From CAZLIC01 sp964559535 (GTDB lineage: Bacteria; Pseudomonadota; Alphaproteobacteria; Rhodobacterales; Rhodobacteraceae): a stretch of DNA of 34,810 nt. The translations under genes and the position numbers were made by a program. Below the pieces are notes generated by a model. It searched no databases. It was not told the origin of the DNA and saw only the letters and a list, made by a program, of their open reading frames with translations. The DNA lies in assembly GCA_964559535.1 (NCBI GenBank), contig CAZLIC010000042.1, forward strand, positions 1 through 34,810, given 5' to 3'. Position 1 is the first letter of the stretch. Each line of letters opens with the position of its first letter. This document shows positions 23,825 through 31,457 of this stretch, in pieces.

Positions 23825-24505
23825 ATGCGCGCAGTTCATCATTTTCTTTCCGCCGCGGCGTTGCTCTGCGCCACCGCGGCGCAATCCGCGGTGATCGATT
23901 TCGGTGCCGGCGCCTGCGCGGCCCCCTGTTCCAACGGCGCGACCATTGTCCAGGGGTTTGGCGACACCTCGCGACTGAACGCCACCTATGACGACGGAAA
24001 CCTTGGCACCTTGCGCTTCTGGGACACCGGCTACAGCGCGATCTCCGGTGTTGCCTATGGCGACCTCGGCCTTCCCGGAAGGATCGAACTTCGCGCGGTC
24101 AAGGGCGTCAAGGTAACACTCAAGGGTTTCGTGCTTGGCGCCTGGCAAGGGGTCGACCGGCAAAGTTCGTACCGCATCTACAACGGGCGGGGCGAGTTGC
24201 TGTTCGACAGCGGGACGGTCACCGTGTCCGGGGCCAGCGGTCTGGTGGTCGCGGGCAAGTGGAAGGGCGGGCGGGGCATCACGCTCGAATTCGGGCCCGA
24301 GGCCTACTACGTGGGCATCGACAAGATCGGCTACAAGCTCACGGAAACGTTGCAATCTTCCGGTCCGGCGGCAACGCTGGCCAAATCCGGCCCCCACACC
24401 GCCGCACCGCCGATGCCCGCGGTTCCGGTACCCGCGTCGCTGCCGCTGCTGGCCGGTGCCATCATCGGGCTGGCGCTGCTGCGTCGGCGGTTCGCCCGGG
24501 CCTGA
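23825..24505 (+). CDS. VPLPA-CTERM sorting-domain exported protein
   Basis: 226 residues from ATG 23825, with AAGGGAGA upstream. A signal peptide (MRAVHHFLSAAALLCATAAQ) precedes a beta-rich secreted domain of about 150 residues with two early cysteines (GACAAPC). The C-terminus has the tripartite sorting signal: AVPVPASLPLL, a hydrophobic helix LLAGAIIGLALL and the basic tail RRRFARA. Proteins of the VPLPA-CTERM class are thought to be processed by exosortase D-type enzymes in Rhodobacterales and to work with exopolysaccharide. No exosortase is in the window. The mature domain is not recognised. Confidence 0.85.
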   Translation: MRAVHHFLSAAALLCATAAQSAVIDFGAGACAAPCSNGATIVQGFGDTSRLNATYDDGNLGTLRFWDTGYSAISGVAYGDLGLPGRIELRAVKGVKVTLKGFVLGAWQGVDRQSSYRIYNGRGELLFDSGTVTVSGASGLVVAGKWKGGRGITLEFGPEAYYVGIDKIGYKLTETLQSSGPAATLAKSGPHTAAPPMPAVPVPASLPLLAGAIIGLALLRRRFARA

Positions 24506-24580
24506 CCACTTGACCTGGTCACCGGGGCGAACCTTGTTGCCGAGCGGCACAGGGTCGGCCCCGGCCGGTCTACCCTTCTG

Positions 24581-25180
24581 TCAGAACCCGATCCGCACCT
24601 CGCCCTCGCGCAACTCCACCGACAGGCGGCGGTTCATCCGGGCAATCTCTTCGGCCAGAAGCGCGAAGTGCACCTCGCTTGGCGTGATTTCGCGCTGGCT
24701 GCCGGGGTTTGACAGCACTTCCCACAGGTCCGGGTCGATCTTCATGCGCGGGGCGGTGCCGTTCACGGTCCACCGCGCCTCGCCCCGCTCGACACGCAGC
24801 CGGCCGCCAAACGGCATGGCCGTCTCGCCGCACATGATGGCCAGGAACGCAAGCTTGACCTCGTGCCGGGCCATGTCGGCGGGGCTGGTCCATTCCACGC
24901 TCAGCCGCGTGCCGTTCATCAGGTCGGCCAGAATCGAGCTGACCTCGGGCCGACCGATCCGCGCATCCTGCCCGGCCGCGCCAAAGGCGATGCGGAAGAA
25001 GCGGATGCGCGCCGTGGCATGCGACACGCTTTCGGCGATCAGCGCCACTTCGGGGCCGCGCGCGCCGCCGCCCGACATCATCAAGAGTTCCACCCCGTTG
25101 CTGATGGCACCGATCGGGCTGATAAGGTCGTGGCAGATGCGCGAGCCGATCAGGGCGGTCAGGTCGATCCGCCCTGTCAT
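24581..25180 (-). CDS. chpT: Histidine phosphotransferase ChpT-like protein
   Basis: 199 residues from ATG 25180, with GAGGCGGGCGG upstream. The helix with His17 in RICHDLISPIGAISNGVELL is the phosphorylated H-box of ChpT/DHp-type proteins. A degenerate HATPase-like C-domain follows (VKLAFLAIMCGETAMPFGG). In Caulobacter ChpT passes phosphate from CckA to CtrA and CpdR; in Rhodobacterales this relay controls motility and gene transfer agents. The gene is divergent from the DUF3553 gene (27 bp between starts) and converges with the VPLPA-CTERM gene. Confidence 0.85.
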   Translation of the reverse strand: MTGRIDLTALIGSRICHDLISPIGAISNGVELLMMSGGGARGPEVALIAESVSHATARIRFFRIAFGAAGQDARIGRPEVSSILADLMNGTRLSVEWTSPADMARHEVKLAFLAIMCGETAMPFGGRLRVERGEARWTVNGTAPRMKIDPDLWEVLSNPGSQREITPSEVHFALLAEEIARMNRRLSVELREGEVRIGF

Positions 25181-25207
25181 CCGCCCGCCTCGCAGATGGA
25201 GCAACCG

Positions 25208-25381
25208 ATGAACGCTGTTCTGGAACCGGGCATGCTGGTCACCCATCCCGGCAGGCCGGACTGGGGCATGGGCCAGGTGCAATCGAACATTGGGAACCGC
25301 ATCACGGTCAATTTCGAACATGCGGGAAAGGTCGTGATCGACGGACGGTACATCCTGCTTTCCCGTGTGTTCGGAACGTGA
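25208..25381 (+). CDS. DUF3553 small protein
   Basis: 57 residues, starting MNAVLEPGMLVTHPGRPDWG and ending in ILLSRVFGT. The pattern LVTHP...DWGMGQVQSN...ITVNFEHAGK matches the DUF3553 family, a single small beta-barrel-like fold found in alphaproteobacteria and also attached to UvrD/PcrA-type helicases as a tail. Function of the free-standing form is unknown. GGAGCAACCG supplies the ribosome site. It is divergent from chpT, so the two may share a control region of only 27 bp. Confidence 0.85.
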   Translation: MNAVLEPGMLVTHPGRPDWGMGQVQSNIGNRITVNFEHAGKVVIDGRYILLSRVFGT

Positions 25382-25563
25382 ACACAACTGTACTAACCTG
25401 ACGATGAACCGCAACCCGTGATTGCACCATCGCAGCGCCTTGGCGCAGGCCGTTGCATTCGTGTCAACCCCGCCCTATCCCTCGCTCCGCATGCGGCGGT
25501 CGGCCAAGACGGGGCCCACATGGGGCCGACATGGGGCTTACACAGGGCCGTGACGGGGGCAGG

Positions 25564-26349
25564 GTGAAGACGGACGAGGCGCATCTCGATCTTCGGCTGG
25601 CGCGCGACGGGCGTGACCTCGCGGCTGCGCAGCGGCTGCGGTACCGCGTGTTCGTGCAGGAACTGGGCGGTGACGGCCCGCTGGTGGACCATGACGCGCA
25701 GCTGGAGATAGATGCCTTCGACCCGCTGTTCGACCACCTGATCCTGGTCGACCGCCGCCGTGATCCGGCCACGCTGGACGATGTCGTGGGCGTCTACCGT
25801 CTTCTACCCTCCGACAGGGTGGGGCCTGCCGGGCAGTTCTATTCGGAAGGCGAATACGACCTGACGCCGCTGCGCGCCTCGGGGCGCAGGTTGCTGGAAC
25901 TCGGCCGGTCCTGCGTCGATGCCGACCACCGGGGCGGATCGGCCATGTACCTGTTGTGGAACGGTCTGGCCGACTACGTGCTGGACCGCGGGATCGAGGT
26001 GCTGTTCGGCACCGCCTCGTTTCACGGGACCGACGTGCAGGCGCTGGCGCAGCCGCTGGCCTGGCTGCACCACCACCACCTGGCCCCGCCCGCGCTGCGC
26101 GTGCGCGCCCGTGGCGACACGCGTGCCGACATGAACCTGATGCCCCTGGAAAGGCTTGACCGCAAGGCGGCGATGCTGGCCACGCCGGCGCTAATCAAGG
26201 CCTACCTGCGGCTGGGCGGGTTCGTGGGCGAGGGGGCCTGGGTGGACCATGCCTTCAACACCACCGATGTCTGCCTGGTCATGGATACCGCCCGCATGTC
26301 GGCCAGGCACCGCGACTTCTATGTGCGCCGAAAGAGCAGCGCCGGATGA
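25564..26349 (+). CDS. olsB: L-ornithine N(alpha)-acyltransferase (lyso-ornithine lipid synthesis)
   Basis: 261 residues if GTG 25564 is used (GGGGG 4 bp upstream; N-terminal length fits OlsB). ATG 25531 in the same frame would add 11 residues. The GNAT-like hemolysin/OlsB fold is seen in AAQRLRYRVFVQELGGDGP, DDVVGVYRLLPSDR, LLELGRSCVDADHRGGSAMY and IEVLFGTASFHGTD. It transfers a 3-hydroxyacyl group from ACP to ornithine. The stop overlaps the olsA start (ATGA 26346-26349), so the two make ornithine lipids, phosphorus-free membrane lipids. The 182 bp upstream show no clear promoter or Pho box to me. Confidence 0.92.
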   Translation: MKTDEAHLDLRLARDGRDLAAAQRLRYRVFVQELGGDGPLVDHDAQLEIDAFDPLFDHLILVDRRRDPATLDDVVGVYRLLPSDRVGPAGQFYSEGEYDLTPLRASGRRLLELGRSCVDADHRGGSAMYLLWNGLADYVLDRGIEVLFGTASFHGTDVQALAQPLAWLHHHHLAPPALRVRARGDTRADMNLMPLERLDRKAAMLATPALIKAYLRLGGFVGEGAWVDHAFNTTDVCLVMDTARMSARHRDFYVRRKSSAG

Positions 26350-27164
26350 ACGACTGGCGCGACGCGCGCCCCGCGCCCTGGCGGCCGCGCGGGACGGACT
26401 GGCTGCGCATCCTGTGGCGCGGGCTGGCGATCGGCGCGGTCACCTATGGCTGCCTTGTGCTGCTGCTGCTGGCGCGCCTGCCGGAACGGCTGCTGCACGG
26501 CGCGCGGCGTCCCTGGACGCCCCGCCTCACGCGCTTCGTCTGCCGCAGCGCGTTGCGCCTGATGGGCCTGCGGCTGGCCCGCCGCGGCACGCCCATGCCG
26601 GGCGACGGCGCCATCGTGGCCAACCATGGCTCGTGGCTGGATATCTTCGTGCTGAATGCCTGCGATCTGGTCTACTTTGTCGCCAAGGCCGAGGTGCAGG
26701 GCTGGACCGGCATCGGCTGGCTGGCGCGCGCCACGGGCACGCTGTTCATCTCGCGCAAGGGCTCCGAGGCGGTGGCCCAGCAGGCGATGCTGGCCGACCG
26801 GCTGCGCGCGGGGCACCGGCTGCTGTTCTTTCCCGAGGGCACCAGCACGGACGCGCTGCGGATCCTGCCCTTCAAGTCCACCCTGTTTGCGGCCTTCCTG
26901 GCCGATGGCCTGCGCGACCGGCTGCAGGTGCAGCCGGTGACGGTGCTGTACCGGGCGCCCGCGGGCGAGGACGCGCGGTTCTACGGCTGGTGGGGCGACA
27001 TGGAATTTGCCGGGCACCTGTTGCGGATGCTGGCCGCGCCGCGGCACGGGACGGTGACGGTGACCTTCCATCCGCCCCTGCGCGTGGCCGATTTCGCCGA
27101 CCGCAAGGCGCTGGCCACCGCGGCCGAAGCCGCAGTGCGGTCGTCGTTCCTGCTTTCGGCCTGA
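26346..27164 (+). CDS. olsA: Lyso-ornithine lipid O-acyltransferase (PlsC family)
   Basis: 272 residues. A hydrophobic segment at about 28-43 (AIGAVTYGCLVLLLLA) anchors it to the inner membrane. The acyltransferase HX4D motif is NHGSWLD (His94, Asp99), and FFPEGTSTD (about 161-169) is the second PlsC block. It acylates the hydroxyl of lyso-ornithine lipid formed by OlsB, with which it overlaps by 4 bp. Without that context it could be called a 1-acylglycerol-3-phosphate acyltransferase. The stop lies inside the first unit of a triple 15-bp repeat. Confidence 0.92.
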   Translation: MNDWRDARPAPWRPRGTDWLRILWRGLAIGAVTYGCLVLLLLARLPERLLHGARRPWTPRLTRFVCRSALRLMGLRLARRGTPMPGDGAIVANHGSWLDIFVLNACDLVYFVAKAEVQGWTGIGWLARATGTLFISRKGSEAVAQQAMLADRLRAGHRLLFFPEGTSTDALRILPFKSTLFAAFLADGLRDRLQVQPVTVLYRAPAGEDARFYGWWGDMEFAGHLLRMLAAPRHGTVTVTFHPPLRVADFADRKALATAAEAAVRSSFLLSA

Positions 27165-27203
27165 CCCCTGCCGGCCTGACCCCTGCCGGCCTGACCCCTG
27201 CCG
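27159..27203. repeat. 15-bp tandem repeat, three exact copies
   Basis: GCCTGACCCCTGCCG occurs three times without interruption. The first copy contains the olsA stop codon TGA, so array length does not change the protein. Each copy contains a TGA in the same frame. Confidence 0.95.
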
Positions 27204-27428
27204 GACGGCGAACCGGAAAGACCCCGCCCTCGGCCTTCGCGGCGGCTGCGCCGCCTTGAAGTCCTGCGGAGCGGCCCGGGCCGGGGGACAAGCCCCCCGG
27301 ACCCCCCGGTTGCAGGGACCGCTTGCGTTGTCCCTGCGGTGGCCCCGGGGCTCTGCCCCGGACCCCGGGGTATTTGTGCAAAGATGAGGCCGCGGGTGAG
27401 AAAGAAGCCGGCATCGCGCCGGGAAGGC
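27204..27428. other. GC-rich structured intergenic block
   Basis: No convincing gene. Several inverted repeats are packed here: GCGGCGG/CGCCGC near 27240-27255, GCAGGGAC/GTCCCTGC (27312-27337), and GGGGCTCTGCCCC followed by CCCCGGGGTATTT (about 27347-27375). I recall the last element, a GGGGCTCTGCCCC-type hairpin ending in GGGGTATTT, as a common dispersed sequence behind genes in Rhodobacteraceae genomes. It may end olsBA transcription, since its T-run is on the plus strand. Confidence 0.5.
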
Positions 27429-27457
27429 TTGAGAACACAAAGTGAACAAACTATCCT
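27429..27457 (+). promoter_or_regulatory. SOS promoter of the imuA-like gene with LexA box
   Basis: TTGAGA (27429-27434) is 17 bp from TATCCT (27452-27457). GAAC-N7-GAAC at 27433-27447 lies between and over these elements; it is the reverse complement of GTTC-N7-GTTC, the LexA box of Rhodobacter and other alphaproteobacteria. LexA bound there would exclude RNA polymerase. The expected transcription start, 6-7 nt after the -10, coincides with the ATG at 27464, so the mRNA may be leaderless. Confidence 0.75.
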
Positions 27458-27463
27458 TCCGGC

Positions 27464-28072
27464 ATGACCCTGCGCCTTGCCACACCGCCGCGCGCCGCCG
27501 CCCCCGACGATCCGGCGTTTCTGCCGCTGGTGCCCGGCAGCGGCATTGCGCTGGCGCGCGGGCGGGTGCACGAGATCTGCGGGCCGGCGCGGCGCACGCT
27601 GGCGGCCTTCGTCATGGCGCGCTGCGAGGGGCCGGTGCTGTGGCTGATGCCCGGCTGGCAGGCCGAGCGGCCGAACCCCGCGGGTCTGGCGGCACTGGCC
27701 GATCCCTGTCGGCTGATCCTGGCCCTGCCGCGGCGGCCCGAGGACATCTTGTGGGCCGCGGAAGAGGCGCTGCGCAGCGGCGTGGTGCCGCTGGTGGTGG
27801 CCGAGATGCCCGGCCCGCCCGGCCTGACGCCGATGCGGCGGCTGCAACTGGCCACGCAGGGGGCGGGCGCCGGGGCGGTGGGGCTGGTGCTGACGCCCGG
27901 TGACGGCGGTGCCGCGGGGGCCGAGACGCGCTGGCACCTGCGGCAGGCACCGGGCGGCACCTGGCGGCTGGACCTGCGCCGCGCCCGCGGCGCGCTGCCC
28001 GCGGCCTGGGCGCTGTCGCGCGCGGGGCAGGGAGAGGCGGGGCTGGCGGCGGAACGGCTGGCGGATGGATGA
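27464..28072 (+). CDS. imuA: ImuA-like SOS mutagenesis protein
   Basis: 202 residues. GRVHEICGPARRTLAAFVMA, VLWLMPGWQAERPNPAGL, EDILWAAEEALRSG and PPGLTPMRRLQLATQG follow the pattern of ImuA, a RecA-related protein lacking a proper Walker A loop (here GPARRTL). ImuA works with ImuB and DnaE2 in translesion synthesis. The LexA box in its promoter supports the assignment. Normally imuB and dnaE2 follow at once; here the next recognisable gene is gabT after 185 bp, so the partner genes are missing or lie elsewhere. No ribosome site precedes the ATG, in keeping with a leaderless transcript. Confidence 0.8.
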   Translation: MTLRLATPPRAAAPDDPAFLPLVPGSGIALARGRVHEICGPARRTLAAFVMARCEGPVLWLMPGWQAERPNPAGLAALADPCRLILALPRRPEDILWAAEEALRSGVVPLVVAEMPGPPGLTPMRRLQLATQGAGAGAVGLVLTPGDGGAAGAETRWHLRQAPGGTWRLDLRRARGALPAAWALSRAGQGEAGLAAERLADG

Positions 28073-28257
28073 TTCGCAAACCGCGGTGCATGAAGGCGGC
28101 GCAGCCGGGTGCCCGGGGGCCGAATGGGCCGGGCTTTGCCGCGCGGTGGCGCCGATGTCCGGTAAATCCAGCTTGTGCAATGGCTTGGCGCCAGCCGCGC
28201 CCCGCCGCTTGCGGCTCTGCCGCCGATCGTTGAAAATGCCCGCAAACGGAGGGACCC

Positions 28258-29535
28258 ATGCTGAACGCCGAAGTGGCCAAGCGCCGCGACACTGCCATTT
28301 CCCGCGGTGTGGGAATGATGACGCAGATCTACGCCGACCGCGCCCTGAACGCCGAGGTCTGGGACATCGAGGGCAACCGCTACATCGACTTTGCCGCGGG
28401 CATTGCCGTGGTGAACACCGGCCACTGCCACCCCAAGGTGATGGCGGCGGTGACGGCGCAGATGGCGAAATTCACCCACACCTGCCACCAGGTGATGCCC
28501 TATGAAAACTACATTCGCCTGGCCGAACGGCTGAACGACAAGGTGCCGGGCGACTGGGCCAAGAAGACGATCTTCGTCACCACCGGCGCCGAGGCCTGCG
28601 AGAACGCGGTGAAGATCGCCCGCATTGCCACCGGGCGCAACGCGGTGATCGCCTTCGGCGGCGGCTTCCATGGCCGCACTTTCATGGGCATGTCGCTGAC
28701 CGGCAAGGTCGAACCCTACAAGAAGGGCTTCGGCGCGATGATGCCCGATGTGTACCATGTGCCCTTCCCCATGGGGCCGCACGGCATTTCCACCGCCGAC
28801 GCGATGAAGGGCATGGAGAAGCTGTTCAAGGCCGACCTCGACCCCGCCCGCGTCGCCGCCATCATCTTTGAACCCGTGCAGGGTGAGGGCGGGTTCTACC
28901 CGGCGCCCGCCGATCTGGTGCGCGGCTTGCGCAAGCTGTGCGACGACCACGGCATCGTGCTGATCGCCGACGAGGTGCAGACCGGCTTTGCCCGTACCGG
29001 CAACCTGTTTGCCATGCAGGCCTATGGCGTGGCGGCCGACCTGACGACGATGGCCAAGGGCCTTGCGGGCGGGCTGCCGCTGGCCGCCGTCACGGGCCGC
29101 GCCGACCTGATGGATGCGGCCAACCCCGGCGGCCTGGGCGGCACCTACGCGGGCAACCCGCTGGGCATTGCCGCGGCCCATGCCGTGCTGGACGTGATCG
29201 AAGAGGAAGACCTCTGCGCCCGGGCCAACGAACTCGGCTCGCGGCTGAAGCAGCGGCTGGAGGCAATCCGGTCCACCGCGCCCGAGATCATCGACATCCG
29301 CGGCCCCGGCTTCATGGTGGCGGTGGAATTCGCCAACCCCGGCACGCATGAACCCGATGCGGGCTTTACCGGACGGGTGCGGATGGAGGCGCAGAAACGC
29401 GGCCTGATCCTGCTGACCTGCGGCGTCTATGGCAACGTGATCCGCTTCCTGGCCCCCATCACCATCCCCGACGCCCATTTTGCCGAGGCGATGGACATCC
29501 TGGAGGCCTCGGTGGCGGCGGCACGCGCGGCCTGA
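28258..29535 (+). CDS. gabT: 4-aminobutyrate--2-oxoglutarate transaminase
   Basis: 425 residues from ATG 28258, behind GGAGGGACCC. This class III aminotransferase opens LNAEVAKRRDTAISRGVG and shows IDFAAGIAVVNTGHCHPKV, TTGAEACENAVKIAR, EPVQGEGGFYPAP, LIADEVQTGFARTG and Lys267 in MAKGLAGGLPLAAV as the pyridoxal phosphate lysine. It moves the amino group of 4-aminobutyrate to 2-oxoglutarate, giving succinate semialdehyde. No gabD is adjacent. Related omega-transaminases (5-aminovalerate) cannot be excluded. The 185 bp upstream hold no recognised gene. Confidence 0.93.
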   Translation: MLNAEVAKRRDTAISRGVGMMTQIYADRALNAEVWDIEGNRYIDFAAGIAVVNTGHCHPKVMAAVTAQMAKFTHTCHQVMPYENYIRLAERLNDKVPGDWAKKTIFVTTGAEACENAVKIARIATGRNAVIAFGGGFHGRTFMGMSLTGKVEPYKKGFGAMMPDVYHVPFPMGPHGISTADAMKGMEKLFKADLDPARVAAIIFEPVQGEGGFYPAPADLVRGLRKLCDDHGIVLIADEVQTGFARTGNLFAMQAYGVAADLTTMAKGLAGGLPLAAVTGRADLMDAANPGGLGGTYAGNPLGIAAAHAVLDVIEEEDLCARANELGSRLKQRLEAIRSTAPEIIDIRGPGFMVAVEFANPGTHEPDAGFTGRVRMEAQKRGLILLTCGVYGNVIRFLAPITIPDAHFAEAMDILEASVAAARAA

Positions 29536-29615
29536 TCCTGCCGCGCCCCTCTGCCGCCTGGCGCGGCCCCTTTACGGCGCGACCTGCGCAGCAACCAACC
29601 AGAGAAAGACAAAAG

Positions 29616-29879
29616 ATGCGCAAGATTTCCCTTCTGATCCCGGCCCTTGCCCTGTCACTGGCCGCCTGTACCCCGGAAGAGCAGACAACCGTCGGGGCCG
29701 CCGCCGCGGGCGCCCTGATCGGGGCGGCCGTGTCGTCTGATAAGGACCGCGCCAAGGGGGCCATCCTGGGGGCCGGCGTCGGTGTGGTTGGCGCTGCCGT
29801 GGTGAACGAATCGAACAACAGCCGCCAGATGTGCCGCTACCGCGACAGCTATGGCCAGATCTACGAGGCGCCCTGCTGA
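29616..29879 (+). CDS. Small glycine-zipper lipoprotein
   Basis: 87 residues. A lipoprotein signal MRKISLLIPALALSLAAC has lipobox LAAC with Cys18. The mature part contains an Ala/Gly-rich glycine-zipper-like segment (VGAAAAGALIGAAVSSDKDR and AILGAGVGVVGAAVV) and ends in a polar tail with two cysteines (MCRYRDSYGQIYEAPC). Proteins of this kind sit in the envelope and are often annotated as YMGG-like Gly-zipper or hypothetical lipoproteins. It is 80 bp downstream of gabT and is followed by a strong terminator. Confidence 0.88.
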   Translation: MRKISLLIPALALSLAACTPEEQTTVGAAAAGALIGAAVSSDKDRAKGAILGAGVGVVGAAVVNESNNSRQMCRYRDSYGQIYEAPC

Positions 29880-29903
29880 GCCGCAGCGATCGCAGAAAAC
29901 AAC

Positions 29904-29927
29904 AAAGGCGCCCCGCGGGGCGCCTTT
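29904..29927. terminator. Bidirectional intrinsic terminator
   Basis: A perfect 24-bp palindrome, AAAGGCGCCCCG followed by its reverse complement, ends in T-runs on both strands. It sits between the plus-strand lipoprotein gene and the minus-strand bioY and can serve both. Confidence 0.88.
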
Positions 29928-29947
29928 GGCATGCCGTTGCGCAGGCG

Positions 29948-30541
29948 TCAGGCGCGGGCGTTGCCCACCAGCTTCCACAGTGCGGGGAACAGCACCGCGG
30001 CCAGCGCCAGCTTCAGCGCGTCACCCACCAGGAACGGCGTGATGCCCCAGTCCAGCGTCTGCGCCCAGCTTTCGGCAAAGCCCGACAGCCACAGCAGGCC
30101 CGGCACATAGATCAGCGCGTTGCCCACCAGCATGGCGGCGCCCATCCGCAGCACGCTGCGGTCCCAGCCCGCGCGTGCCGCCCAGCCCAGCGCCAGCGTG
30201 GCCAGCACATAGCCCACCAGATAGCCGCCGGTGCCGCCCATCATGTAGGCCAGCCCGGCCTTTTCCGCCGAAGACCCGGCGAACACGTCAAACCCCAGCG
30301 CGCCCACCAGCATGTAGCCCAGGACCGTCACCAGCCCCAGCCGCGGCCCATAGGCCGCACCCACCGACAATACGGCAAGGGTGCCCAGCGTCACGGGAAC
30401 CGGCGACGGCGGCAGCGGGAACTTGATCTTCGCGGCAATCGCCAGCGCGGCGATGCCCAGCACCACAAGAACGGCCTGCTTGGCCAGCCGCGCAGAGCCC
30501 TCGGCCCGCCAGATGTGTTCGGAAAGGACGGATGCGGTCAT
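29948..30541 (-). CDS. bioY: Biotin transporter S-component BioY
   Basis: 197 residues from ATG 30541, with AAGGGGG 6 bp upstream. Around six hydrophobic segments are present. KIKFPLPPSPVPVTLGTLAVL and MMGGTGGYLVGYVLATLALG are the family signatures (the GGTGGYLxGF-type loop takes part in biotin binding). BioY is the substrate-binding membrane unit of an ECF transporter; no bioM or bioN is nearby, so it acts alone or with a shared energising module. It follows suhB on the same strand after 99 bp that include a 16-bp repeat. Confidence 0.95.
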   Translation of the reverse strand: MTASVLSEHIWRAEGSARLAKQAVLVVLGIAALAIAAKIKFPLPPSPVPVTLGTLAVLSVGAAYGPRLGLVTVLGYMLVGALGFDVFAGSSAEKAGLAYMMGGTGGYLVGYVLATLALGWAARAGWDRSVLRMGAAMLVGNALIYVPGLLWLSGFAESWAQTLDWGITPFLVGDALKLALAAVLFPALWKLVGNARA

Positions 30542-30591
30542 GTCGGGCCCCCTTGGCAAATCCTGCGTTGCAGCATTGCCGCAACCGCCCC

Positions 30592-30634
30592 GCCTTCACA
30601 AGCCCCGGCCTTCACAAGCCCCGGCCTTCACAAG
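30592..30634. repeat. 16-bp tandem repeat, 2.7 copies
   Basis: GCCTTCACAAGCCCCG is repeated twice exactly, with a third partial copy GCCTTCACAAG. It lies between suhB and bioY, 50-95 bp upstream of the bioY start. Confidence 0.95.
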
Positions 30635-30640
30635 ACCGTT

Positions 30641-31429
30641 TCACGCCCCCTGCACCAGCCCCGCGAACTCGGCGAACAGCGCGCTGTTGCCGGCAATCAC
30701 CCCGCCGGTGTCCAGCGGGCTGCCGGTGCCGATGGCGCCGGTCATCCCCCCCGCCTCGCGCACGATCACGATGCCCGCCGCCATGTCCCATGCGTTGATC
30801 TCGCGCTCCCAGTATCCGTCGAACCGGCCGGCGGCCACATAGGCCAGGTCCAGCGCCGCTGCCCCCCATCGCCGCACGCCCGCACAGGCGGGCATCAGCC
30901 GGGCCAGATCCTGCAGCATCAGCGGCAGCGTGCGCTTGGCACCGAAGGGCACACCCGTGGCAAACACCGCCTCGTGCATCGCCTTGCGGCCCGACACGCG
31001 CAGGCGGCGGTTGTCGTTCAGCCAGGCGCCCTGACCCTTTTCGGCAAAGAACATCTCGTCCTTGGCCGGGTCGAACACCACGCCCGCGACGATCTCGCCC
31101 TTGTGCTCCAGCGCAATGGAAACGGCCCAGTGCGGCATGCCGTGCAGAAAGTTCGTGGTGCCGTCCAGCGGATCGACGATCCAGCGCCGCGTCGGATCCT
31201 CGCCGTCCTGCGCGCCGGTTTCCTCGCCCAGCCAGCCATAGGACGGGCGCCCGCCCATCAGCTCTTCCTTGATGATCCGCTCCGCCTCACGGTCGGCCTT
31301 GGTGACAAAATCGCCCGGCCCCTTGGCCGAGACCTGCAGGTTCTCGACCTCGCGGAAGTCCTTGACCAGCGCGCGCCCGGCCTTGCGTGCCGCCTTGATC
31401 ATCAGGTTAAGGTTCGCGCTGCCCTGCAT
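30641..31429 (-). CDS. suhB: Inositol monophosphatase family protein (SuhB)
   Basis: 262 residues from ATG 31429 with GGAGCG upstream; earlier in-frame starts would run into the gap before it. LMIKAARKAGRALVKDFREV, DFVTKADREAERIIKEEL, GWLGEETG, WIVDPLDGTTNFLHGMPHW and INAWDMAAGIVIVREAGG supply all metal-binding motifs of the Mg-dependent, Li-sensitive phosphatases. It hydrolyses inositol or similar sugar phosphates; SuhB also helps rRNA antitermination in some bacteria. It lies 28 bp downstream of the DUF1194 gene on the same strand. Confidence 0.95.
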   Translation of the reverse strand: MQGSANLNLMIKAARKAGRALVKDFREVENLQVSAKGPGDFVTKADREAERIIKEELMGGRPSYGWLGEETGAQDGEDPTRRWIVDPLDGTTNFLHGMPHWAVSIALEHKGEIVAGVVFDPAKDEMFFAEKGQGAWLNDNRRLRVSGRKAMHEAVFATGVPFGAKRTLPLMLQDLARLMPACAGVRRWGAAALDLAYVAAGRFDGYWEREINAWDMAAGIVIVREAGGMTGAIGTGSPLDTGGVIAGNSALFAEFAGLVQGA

Positions 31430-31457
31430 CGTTCGCTCCGGTCGGTCCAGCCGGGGG

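Noticed and set aside
28069..28257. Short frame starting ATGATTCGC after imuA as a remnant of imuB
   Set aside because: The product has no resemblance to the N-terminus of ImuB or Y-family polymerases.
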